Assembly (NCBI RefSeq): GCF_022267555.1
Contig: NZ_CP073586.1
Span: forward strand, 3,452,501 to 3,516,500
From: Proteiniphilum propionicum
Lineage (GTDB): Bacteria > Bacteroidota > Bacteroidia > Bacteroidales > Dysgonomonadaceae
Direction of reading: 5' to 3'
DNA: 64,000 bases
The translations under genes and the position numbers were made by a program. A model generated the notes under the pieces. That model was not told the DNA's origin. It did not search any database and saw nothing but the letters and a program-made list of their open reading frames with translations. Of the stretch, positions 16,901 to 24,739 are shown one piece after another. The stretch's first letter is position 1; each line of letters starts with the position of its first letter.

Positions 16901-19900
16901 TTAAACATTATCAGTCAGAATATCGCGATGTTTCTTACGCTTTCTGCGCACGCCGTAACCGGCCATGATGGAATAGAGTGCCGGAATGAGAACAAGGGTA
17001 ATAATTGTAGAAAATGTCATACCCCCAATGATGGAGATACCCAATGATTTCCACATCTCTGACCCCTGTCCTGTCCCTACCGCTAACGGTATCATTCCCA
17101 GTATTGTTGTAAGGGTAGTCATCAATACGGGACGAAGCCTCGAACGTCCTCCGTGCACCACAGCAGTGATAATAGTCATACCTCTTTCGCGGTTCAGATT
17201 GATGTAATCAATAAGCACGATGGCATTCTTCACCACCATTCCCACAAGCATGATCAACCCCACGAATCCCATTATACCAAGCGGCTCGCGGGTAATAGAA
17301 AGCATCAGGATAGATCCGGTAAAGGCAAATGGGACTGTAAGAATAATCATAAAAGGATAAGTAAGCGATTCAAACTGTGATGCAAGCACGATATATACCA
17401 ACAGTGAAACTATCAACAGCAGCAAAGTCAATTCAGAAAATGCCTCCTGCTGGTCTTCTAACGAGCCGCCCATCTCCAGCTGCACACCTGTAGGCGGATC
17501 TACTTCTGCCAATATTTTATTTACATCTGCAACCACCTCACTCAAAGCACGCCCGTAGATTGTTCCGGTAACAGACACAATACGTTCCCTGTCCTGCCGG
17601 TCTATCTGAGGGAGTGTGGAAGTCTCCACAACCTTTCCCAGGTCACGTACACGAACACCTGCTCCCATAGGGTTGTAGATAAGAATATTTTCGATATCTT
17701 CAATCGACTGCCTGTATTGTTCTTCGAACCTGACACGAATATTATACTCCTCTCCCTCTTCGCGGTAGCGTGACATGGTGAGCCCGTTGATCCTGTTTCT
17801 TACCGCATTGGCTGCAGTGGTCATATTCAACCCGTTAAGAGCAAGCTTTTCACGATCGAACTGAATCTGGTACTCCATCCGGTAATCTTTCCTGGATACA
17901 ACGATATCTCTAAGCCCCTTCACTTTTTCCAATTCAGAACGCAAACCTGCCGCTATCTTATCGGTTGCAGCCAGGTCGTAGCCATAAACATTTACTGCTA
18001 TATTGCTTCCACCTGTCATGCCCATATCGCCACCTCCCGGCATTACCTGAAAACGATATAGTTCAGGCATGTCAGCAAGGTCTGCACGAATCTCATCAGA
18101 TATATCATAAATATTTTTCTTTCTGTTTTTTGCTTCTGTCAGCCTCATTCTATAAGTTATTATATTTGAAGCGTTGTCCTGCATCGCTGCCCATGCGTTA
18201 TCCTCATCAGCTGCACCCACACTGAAAGAGATGATCTCAATTTCAGGATATTTCTCCTTCATCACTTGTGCGATGCGGTGTCCAGTTTCTCGTGCGACTT
18301 CCATACGAGTCCCTGTAGGCATCTCCACGGTTATGGCAATGGAGTTATTGTCCGATGCCGGCATAAACTCTGTCTTCAGTGTAACAGCGCTAATTACCAC
18401 GCTCACAATAAAAATCATCAGCACGAAAAATAACGCAAGTCTTCTCTTTCTTGCTACCTTGTTTACCAAGCGTGAATAACCGTGATCGAGCTTGTTCAGA
18501 AGTGGAAGGATATTCTTATTGTACCACCTGTCGAATCGGTTGACTTTCATATCCTTTTCGCCTCTCATCATCTTTGCACTCATCATCGGCGTCAACGTAA
18601 GGGCTATGATCAATGATAGCGAGATGATAATAGTTACCATCCATCCCAGCTGTTTAAACATAACACCGGCAAAACCGCCAACCATGGTCATGGGAAGAAA
18701 CACCGCGATAATGGTCAGCGTGGATGCAATAACGGAAAGCGACACCTCTTCCGTACCGTAAACGGCAGCCTGTCTTGGACGACTTCCACGTTCAATATGT
18801 GTGGTGATATTCTCCAGCACCACAATAGCATCGTCAACCACCATTCCTATAGTGATGGAGAGTGCCGATAGCGATATAATATTTATTGTGTTTCCAGTAA
18901 GACGGAGGTAAATAAACGATCCTATGAGAGAGATAGGTATCGTTACCATGATAATTACGGTTGCACGCCATCTGCCAAGAAATAATAGCACAATGATCCC
19001 GACAATTATCAGTGCCAGAATAATTGTTTCTAACAAGCTTTCAATAGATACCTTTATATACTCCGATGTGTCCATTACCGTTTCTATCCTGATATCGGGA
19101 GGCAGGTTTTCTTGCAGTTCAGGCAGTCGCGTCCTTACGGCATCGGCAATGGCTACGGTGTTGGCACCAGACTGTTTCTGTACAACTATGCTGGCGCTTC
19201 GTTGACCGTTCGTGTAATTCTCCTGCACTCGTGTCTCAACAGTATCTTTCACGGTAGCCACATCACGCAGGTAGATGGAACGCCCCTGATTGTTACCCAC
19301 AACAATATTGTTCAGGTCGCGGCTTTCTTTGAACTCACCCTCAAGACGCAGCATATAAGTCTGCGAACCTATATCGAAATTGCCTGCCGGGACATTCACA
19401 TTCTCGGTAGCAATCACCTGGGCTATCTGCTCAAGCGAGATATTGTATGCCTCCAGTTTATCGGGTATCACATTCACCTGAATCTCTCTCTGTGGTGCTC
19501 CGGCCACAGATACCGTACCCACTCCGGTAATACGGTTGAGAGGATTTGCAACCTGCTCATCGAGTATTTTATACAATGCACCAGCACTCTCTTGCGCCGT
19601 TGCAGAGAGAATGACAACAGGTATCATATCGGAGCTGAACTTAAGGATCATCGGATCTTCCGTTCCATCAGGAAGAAATCCCGACACTATATCCACTTTA
19701 TCCCTGACATCATTCATCACGGCATCCATGTCGGTGCCAAAATCGAACTCAAGCATAATCATAGACATTCCGTCTCTCGATTGTGATGTGATCTCTTTCA
19801 ATTTTTCGGTTGTGTTAAGCACATCTTCAAGGGGACGGGTTACGTTAGCCTCAACATCCTCTGCTCCTGCACCCGCATAAGAGGTGATGACCGATACGAT

Positions 19901-20029
19901 ATTCAGGTCGATATTGGGATAAAGGTCGATGGGAAGCTGTCTGTAAAACAATATCCCGATCAAAACCACTCCGATAAATATTAATGATGTTCCCACGGGA
20001 TTTTTCACCGAGGTTTCATATATCTTCAT
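16901..20029 (-). CDS. RND efflux pump, inner-membrane permease (AcrB/HAE1 type)
   Basis: 1042 residues with the twofold repeated RND layout: one membrane segment at the N-terminus (LIFIGVVLIGILFYRQLPIDLYPNI), a large periplasmic loop, six membrane segments from about 335 to 530, and the same in the second half. The proton-relay acidic pair is in GMVVDDAIVVLENI (about residue 400). The pump expels hydrophobic compounds in a tripartite complex with the adaptor and TolC-like protein encoded upstream. Length is normal. The order TetR, TolC, adaptor, pump on one strand with short gaps is an operon. Confidence 0.97.
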   Translation of the reverse strand: MKIYETSVKNPVGTSLIFIGVVLIGILFYRQLPIDLYPNIDLNIVSVITSYAGAGAEDVEANVTRPLEDVLNTTEKLKEITSQSRDGMSMIMLEFDFGTDMDAVMNDVRDKVDIVSGFLPDGTEDPMILKFSSDMIPVVILSATAQESAGALYKILDEQVANPLNRITGVGTVSVAGAPQREIQVNVIPDKLEAYNISLEQIAQVIATENVNVPAGNFDIGSQTYMLRLEGEFKESRDLNNIVVGNNQGRSIYLRDVATVKDTVETRVQENYTNGQRSASIVVQKQSGANTVAIADAVRTRLPELQENLPPDIRIETVMDTSEYIKVSIESLLETIILALIIVGIIVLLFLGRWRATVIIMVTIPISLIGSFIYLRLTGNTINIISLSALSITIGMVVDDAIVVLENITTHIERGSRPRQAAVYGTEEVSLSVIASTLTIIAVFLPMTMVGGFAGVMFKQLGWMVTIIISLSLIIALTLTPMMSAKMMRGEKDMKVNRFDRWYNKNILPLLNKLDHGYSRLVNKVARKRRLALFFVLMIFIVSVVISAVTLKTEFMPASDNNSIAITVEMPTGTRMEVARETGHRIAQVMKEKYPEIEIISFSVGAADEDNAWAAMQDNASNIITYRMRLTEAKNRKKNIYDISDEIRADLADMPELYRFQVMPGGGDMGMTGGSNIAVNVYGYDLAATDKIAAGLRSELEKVKGLRDIVVSRKDYRMEYQIQFDREKLALNGLNMTTAANAVRNRINGLTMSRYREEGEEYNIRVRFEEQYRQSIEDIENILIYNPMGAGVRVRDLGKVVETSTLPQIDRQDRERIVSVTGTIYGRALSEVVADVNKILAEVDPPTGVQLEMGGSLEDQQEAFSELTLLLLIVSLLVYIVLASQFESLTYPFMIILTVPFAFTGSILMLSITREPLGIMGFVGLIMLVGMVVKNAIVLIDYINLNRERGMTIITAVVHGGRSRLRPVLMTTLTTILGMIPLAVGTGQGSEMWKSLGISIIGGMTFSTIITLVLIPALYSIMAGYGVRRKRKKHRDILTDNV

Positions 20030-20154
20030 ATAACAAATCTATTATATCATTTTTAAGTTTATAGGAACCCGGTCAACCTCACTTCTTAACTTCAGCATTA
20101 AAGGTACTACTTATACTCCGGGTTTGAAAAATTCTCCTTATTGTTTAATCTCTA

Positions 20155-21177
20155 TCACTGCACTACCTGCACATCCGTACCATCAATCAATCCGGTATTT
20201 CCATGTACAATTACCCTGTCACCTGCTTTTAGTCCCGACAAAATTTCATATTTCCCGCCAACACGCACACCCAGCTCAACCAGCGTATAAACGGCTTTAC
20301 CATCTCTCTCCACAAAAACATAACGATCGTTAGATCCAACCTGCTTCAATACTGCCATATCTGACAGAAGCGGGCTGTCATTAGTGCCAAAATTTATTTT
20401 CACGCGTGAAAACATACCAGGACGCAGGCGGTGGTCGCCGTTTGGGACGGAAATTTCTACCGCAAAGGTGTGTGAAACAGGATCGAGCGTAGGATGAATC
20501 AGAGATATAACCCCCTTGAATATTTCATTACCGAGTGCATCTGCCTGTACCTCAACCGGCATCCCCTTTAACACCTTGCTATAGTATGATTCTGATACAT
20601 TTACCTTTACTTTAACAGGATTTATATTTTCGATAGTTAGAATTGGTAGCTGCATCACCACATCACCCGGATCGTAATTACGGGCTGTTACCAAACCGCT
20701 TACAGGACTGATTAGTGTGGTATTCTCAGCCAGATTGCTCAGGGCATACTCAGCAACATCAAGCTGCGTTTTAGCCTGGTCAAGCTGCTGTTTGGAAATT
20801 CCGCCCACTTCATAGAGCTCTTTATAGCGTTCGTAGTCTCTTTTTAATGTTGCCACCTGTGTCTGCTGCTGTGATAAATTAGCTCCGTCCATGGCCACAA
20901 CTGCCTGTCCGCTGCGCACATTAGCCCCCACATCAACATAGATTCTTCGAATACGCCCACCCATAGCGGGTGCAATATTGTTTACCTGGTTAGCCTCAAC
21001 CGTAGCGGTAAAGGTGGACACCTGTTCTACCGGCACCAACACCACCTCCTCAACACGCACCTTTTCAACCTGCTGAGAATCGCTTTCAGCTGTGCCGGAC
21101 TTGTCTTTTACGCCGCACGAAGCAAGTAATGCTGCAGCCAGTAAAGGAGTAAACTGTAATAACTCTTTCAGTTTCAT
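20155..21177 (-). CDS. RND efflux periplasmic adaptor (membrane fusion protein)
   Basis: 340 residues, lipoprotein signal MKLKELLQFTPLLAAALLASC (Cys21). Order of parts is typical: lipoyl/barrel-sandwich half (VEANQVNNIAPAMGGRIRRIYVDVGANVRSG), alpha-hairpin (QQTQVATLKRDYERYKELYEVGGISKQQLDQAK), second lipoyl half (ISPVSGLVTARNYDPGDVV), beta-barrel and membrane-proximal domain. It connects the RND pump to the outer membrane channel. Gaps of 125 bases to the pump gene and 39 bases from the TolC gene fit an operon. Confidence 0.96.
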   Translation of the reverse strand: MKLKELLQFTPLLAAALLASCGVKDKSGTAESDSQQVEKVRVEEVVLVPVEQVSTFTATVEANQVNNIAPAMGGRIRRIYVDVGANVRSGQAVVAMDGANLSQQQTQVATLKRDYERYKELYEVGGISKQQLDQAKTQLDVAEYALSNLAENTTLISPVSGLVTARNYDPGDVVMQLPILTIENINPVKVKVNVSESYYSKVLKGMPVEVQADALGNEIFKGVISLIHPTLDPVSHTFAVEISVPNGDHRLRPGMFSRVKINFGTNDSPLLSDMAVLKQVGSNDRYVFVERDGKAVYTLVELGVRVGGKYEILSGLKAGDRVIVHGNTGLIDGTDVQVVQ

Positions 21178-21216
21178 AAGATTTATTTAATTTTTTTCTA
21201 TTTTTTTCTATCTGAT

Positions 21217-22668
21217 TCAATTTGCATCCACAGGGGTAATATCGTAGCCAAGCACTTTCTCTAGATCTGCTTTAGCTGCCAGATAATCATATATCGCGTT
21301 CCTGTATTGCAGTTCAGCATTAAGCACAGCAAGAGCAGCAGCATTTACATCCACTATTGTCCCCATCCCGGTTTCATACCGTTTCAGGGTTATCTCATGT
21401 CCCTTGCGTGCCTGGCCAACTGATGATTGTGTTGCCATTACCTGCTCAATATTCTTATTAATAAGGTCGTAGCTATTCTTTATGGAAAGCTTCAATCCTC
21501 TTTCAATATCTTTTCGTTGCTCACTCAATTGCCAAAGCTGGATTTTCGACTGTTTCACATTATGATAACGTTGCCCCCCGTTAAAGATAGGTATCTGCAA
21601 TGTAACACCCAGCATGGAATAGGGATCCCAGCGATATTCTCTAAACCTGAAGTCGTTGTTCTGGCTCATATAGGTCCAGTTAAACGAGGTAACAAGGGTA
21701 GGAGAAAACTGAAGCTTCTGCATCTCATAAGCGTTATGTGCCTGCTCAGCCTGCAGATCGAACTGCTTTATATCGCTGTTGTTGGTTAGTGAAGTATCAG
21801 CAGGTATAATTGCATTAAACATAGTCTGCTCATATTCATCAAGCGTGCCAATCACTTTAAGCGGCATTTCTCCATCAACACCCATCAGCATCTTTAACTG
21901 AAGCTCGGCTATCTTCATCATATTTTCCGACTGAAGGATACCGGGTATAAGACTCTTAAGCCTTACATCTGCCGTAATCACATCATATTCGGCCACAATC
22001 CCCTGGTTATATCTGTTACGGATATTTTCCAGATTAACGGAGTCTGTTTCATATGTTTTTTTGAACACGCTATAACTATCCTGTGCAAGCATCAGGCTAA
22101 AGAAGGCCTTCTTTACCTGATTCACCAGATCTATGCGGGAGGCACGCGCCTTTTCCATTGCCAGTCTAATATCCACTTCGCTCATCTGTATATTTTTCCA
22201 AAGTGAAGGTACCACAACTGGAAGGCTCACATTCAAACCTGCCGACCATACATTAAAACGCCCCATCTGAAATCCTTTTCCCGATGTTTCCGGATCGGGC
22301 ATCATCACCTTGCTCAGCACCTTCAGTATCTCCAGCTCCTCTGGTGTATACTGGGTTGGGTCGATACTACCGCCACCAAGGCCAAAACCTTCATCAAAAT
22401 AGACTGTCTGTCTTTTAATGGCACGCTGATACTGCCCGATAACATCAAGCTGAGGGAGAAGAGCCCCGTATGCCGATTTTTGGGCATACTGTTTCTTGGT
22501 AATCTCCATATCGGCAACCTTTACCGTAGGGTTCTCACTCAAAGCTATTTCCAGGGCTCTATTCAAGTCGATCAGCAAGCTGTCCGGCTCTTGAGCTGAT
22601 GCCGTTAATATGCCTGTAAGGCCTATTATCAGCACAGCGAAACGCGTTAATATTTGTGGTCTGTTCAT
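21217..22668 (-). CDS. TolC family outer membrane efflux protein
   Basis: 483 residues with a signal peptide (about 1-25, cut after TASAQ). Two repeats of the long helical TolC domain are visible, for instance LNRALEIALSENPTVKVADMEI at the start and GHEITLKRYETGMGTIVDVNAAALAVLNAELQYRNAIYDYL near the end, the latter being the most conserved part. It forms the trimeric exit duct of the tripartite pump. It lies 11 bases after the TetR gene stop codon. Confidence 0.95.
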   Translation of the reverse strand: MNRPQILTRFAVLIIGLTGILTASAQEPDSLLIDLNRALEIALSENPTVKVADMEITKKQYAQKSAYGALLPQLDVIGQYQRAIKRQTVYFDEGFGLGGGSIDPTQYTPEELEILKVLSKVMMPDPETSGKGFQMGRFNVWSAGLNVSLPVVVPSLWKNIQMSEVDIRLAMEKARASRIDLVNQVKKAFFSLMLAQDSYSVFKKTYETDSVNLENIRNRYNQGIVAEYDVITADVRLKSLIPGILQSENMMKIAELQLKMLMGVDGEMPLKVIGTLDEYEQTMFNAIIPADTSLTNNSDIKQFDLQAEQAHNAYEMQKLQFSPTLVTSFNWTYMSQNNDFRFREYRWDPYSMLGVTLQIPIFNGGQRYHNVKQSKIQLWQLSEQRKDIERGLKLSIKNSYDLINKNIEQVMATQSSVGQARKGHEITLKRYETGMGTIVDVNAAALAVLNAELQYRNAIYDYLAAKADLEKVLGYDITPVDAN

Positions 22669-22679
22669 ATCTTTCTTAA

Positions 22680-23300
22680 TTATAATATTCTATTTTTAGC
22701 TTTCTGCTGTTCTAAATACGCATCAATAATTTTTATTCCTTTTTCGGTAGAGATACCGCGTACAAAGTTTATCATCATTGTATAAAAAAGTTCTGAAAAA
22801 GTAAAGGGGGGTTTATCAAGCGAAGTAGCACGAATGTAAATATGTGTACTCTGTTCCACCAGAAAAGCTGCTGCATCAACGTTTAAATCTTCCCTTATAT
22901 ATCCCTGCTCAATACCTTTTTTGAGAAAATTACTCAAAAATGTCTTGTTTTTATTAACATCATCCTGAAGATAATTGTTAGCTTCAGGATAATACTTATA
23001 TATATCCTCGAAAAACTTCACATTGCAAATGGGTGTGGATTGCTGTATCTCAATAACTTTCACAAATATTTCCACAACATTGTTGTTATCTGATATAAGC
23101 GAGGTGAAAATTTTTTTTCGTTCATCCCTGAGCCTGACAAGCAGTGACAACAAAATTTCCTCTTTATCCTTAAAATTCTTGTAAATAGTTCTTTTTGAGA
23201 TACCCAATGAAGAGGCCAGCTCATCCATTGATACACTTTTTATACCATACTGGAAGAACAGATCTCCGGCTTTGACAATAATTCTTTCTTTAATTCCCAT
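22680..23300 (-). CDS. TetR/AcrR family regulator of the efflux operon
   Basis: 206 residues. The N-terminal HTH (FFQYGIKSVSMDELASSLGISKRTIYKNFKDKEEIL, about 17-52) is the canonical TetR DNA-binding domain; the C-terminal part (55-206) is the helical ligand-binding domain, here without a recognisable ligand signature. It is the first gene of the efflux operon. A near-perfect inverted repeat overlaps its -33 element (23337-23362), so autoregulation with release by a pump substrate is the likely mode. Confidence 0.94.
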   Translation of the reverse strand: MGIKERIIVKAGDLFFQYGIKSVSMDELASSLGISKRTIYKNFKDKEEILLSLLVRLRDERKKIFTSLISDNNNVVEIFVKVIEIQQSTPICNVKFFEDIYKYYPEANNYLQDDVNKNKTFLSNFLKKGIEQGYIREDLNVDAAAFLVEQSTHIYIRATSLDKPPFTFSELFYTMMINFVRGISTEKGIKIIDAYLEQQKAKNRIL

Positions 23301-23322
23301 TTAGTTGCAATTGAAAAACTCA

Positions 23323-23354
23323 CAAAGGTAAAACGTAAAACTAATAACATCAAA
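23323..23354 (-). promoter_or_regulatory. Promoter of the tetR-tolC-adaptor-pump operon
   Basis: Minus-strand TTTG (23354-23351), 20 bases, TACCTTTG (23330-23323). The start of transcription would be near 23316, about 16 bases before the tetR start codon. Confidence 0.72.
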
Positions 23355-23362
23355 TTAGTTTT
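23337..23362. promoter_or_regulatory. Probable TetR operator
   Basis: AAAACTAAT (23337-23345) and ATTAGTTTT (23354-23362) form a perfect 9-bp inverted repeat with 8 bases between. It covers the spacer and the -33 element of the efflux promoter. A further half-site-like CTTAGTTTT follows at 23364-23372. Confidence 0.6.
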
Positions 23363-23667
23363 CTTAGTTTTAACATACTTTAGATTAAGATTATGTTACA
23401 TATTTCAAAACTTCGGTAATTATTTTTTAAAACACCTGACAATCAGCAAAAAAGTACTACATGATTTTGGATAGATCTGTTTTGTTGTTAATTAATCGAT
23501 TACATTGCATTTCGATACTTTCTACCTGACTGTCGATATTTCAGAACAGAATGAAAATCATGGAACATAAAGTGTGTCGTTAATCATGAACAGTTATATT
23601 TTCCCTACAAATGAATCTATTTATCCTTTAAATGAACACCGTTTTTTCCTCATCCTGAAAAAATAGT

Positions 23668-23675
23668 TATCTTTG
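23668..23675 (+). promoter_or_regulatory. Possible -7 element upstream of the MITE copy and lipoprotein gene
   Basis: TATCTTTG matches the -7 consensus. If used, the MITE-like element at 23692-23803 would be part of the 5' leader of the lipoprotein gene at 23907. The -33 region is only T-rich. Confidence 0.4.
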
Positions 23676-23691
23676 AAATCGAATTCAAAAA

Positions 23692-23803
23692 TGAGTCTGC
23701 TCCTAAAACCCCAAAACCCGATTTCAGGAGGTCGCAACTCGCTGGAAATCAATGGCACTTTTTGTGGAATTTTCAGCAAAAAAGACTTATCGGAGGGGAC
23801 TCA
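23692..23803 (+). mobile_element. MITE-like element, copy A
   Basis: 112 bp with imperfect terminal inverted repeats: the left end begins TGAGTCTGCTCC and the right end finishes GGAGGGGACTCA. A direct AAAA flanks each side (23688-23691 and 23804-23807), compatible with a 4-bp target duplication although the site is A-rich. The element is homologous along its length to copy B at 45585-45695 in the opposite orientation; the last 26 bases differ at one position. It has no coding capacity. The rest of the 606-base gap between tetR and the lipoprotein gene holds the tetR promoter and nothing else recognised. Confidence 0.75.
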
Positions 23804-23906
23804 AAAATTAAACCAGCAACGGAAACAAAAATATCAATAATCATTTATTCCCGATCAGATATCGGAAACGTAAGATCACAATTCTTTAAAAAAAACAGGC
23901 AACAGT

Positions 23907-24461
23907 ATGAAACTAAACAAACATTTTAATCTCTTCATTGCACTGACAACTATTTTATTCCTGTATACAAACTGTACGGGCAACAGAGTAATGAACGTAG
24001 ACGATCTGCTGAAGAATGCAGAATCACTGGTAGGCCAAGACGTTGTTGTAGAAGGCCTTTGCACACACGTATGTGCCAAAAGCGGCATGAAGCTTTTTCT
24101 GCAGGGATCGGACAAGCAGCAGACACTACGTGCCGAATCGGGAAGTTCTCTGGGCAAATTCAATCCCGAAAGTATAGATAAACAAGTTATGGTGAGAGGG
24201 AAGCTGGTGGAAGAACGCATAGATGAAGCATATGTGAAGGAACTGGAAAAAGAGATCCTTGAAAAGACAAAGGTGAGTCACGGTGAGGGCGAGGCAGGAT
24301 GTGCTACCGAACAGGCTGCAGAGGGGGTTACCGCCGGCAGTTCCGAGATGGAGAGGATTGACAGTTTCCGTGCCCGCATAGCTGAGCGCAAAGCCAATGA
24401 AGGGAAAGAGTGGCTATCGCTCTATCATATAGTGGTGGAATCATACCAGATCATCGACTGA
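23907..24461 (+). CDS. Lipoprotein of unknown function with OB-fold-like region
   Basis: 184 residues. Lipoprotein-type signal (FIALTTILFLYTNC, Cys23). The middle (about 30-105) reads VDDLLKNAESLVGQDVVVEG, a pair CTHVC, LFLQG and QVMVRGKLVEER, an arrangement of strands reminiscent of small OB-fold domains that follow a lipobox in Bacteroidales. A charged, Cys-poor linker and a helix (RIDSFRARIAERKANEGK) follow. I do not recognise a named family. The closely spaced Cys pair could bind metal or form a disulphide. No operon partner on the same strand within 270 bases. Confidence 0.8.
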   Translation: MKLNKHFNLFIALTTILFLYTNCTGNRVMNVDDLLKNAESLVGQDVVVEGLCTHVCAKSGMKLFLQGSDKQQTLRAESGSSLGKFNPESIDKQVMVRGKLVEERIDEAYVKELEKEILEKTKVSHGEGEAGCATEQAAEGVTAGSSEMERIDSFRARIAERKANEGKEWLSLYHIVVESYQIID

Positions 24462-24694
24462 CAAAAAAGCAAACATAAGGGAAAAAACACACTCTTTTCT
24501 CCTGTTTTCTTAAAAGATTTTTCATTTAACGGACTTAAGGTAATAGTTAAGCCGGATTATAACTATTAACGCTCTCATGGATTTTACTATTGAGTGGCGG
24601 GTAATTGTATTGTTTACAGTATGATGTTCGAATCTGTTCGACGAAAATTGATAAGGTAGTTGAATATATATTATAATCTGTCACATTATTTTTA

Positions 24695-24702
24695 TAATTT
24701 TG
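24695..24702 (+). promoter_or_regulatory. Possible -7 element of the malic enzyme gene
   Basis: TAATTTTG, 38 bases upstream of the start codon at 24740, in otherwise AT-rich sequence; no convincing -33 element. Confidence 0.4.
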
Positions 24703-24739
24703 CATCTATTCTCATTTTTACCACACAATTATTATCAAA

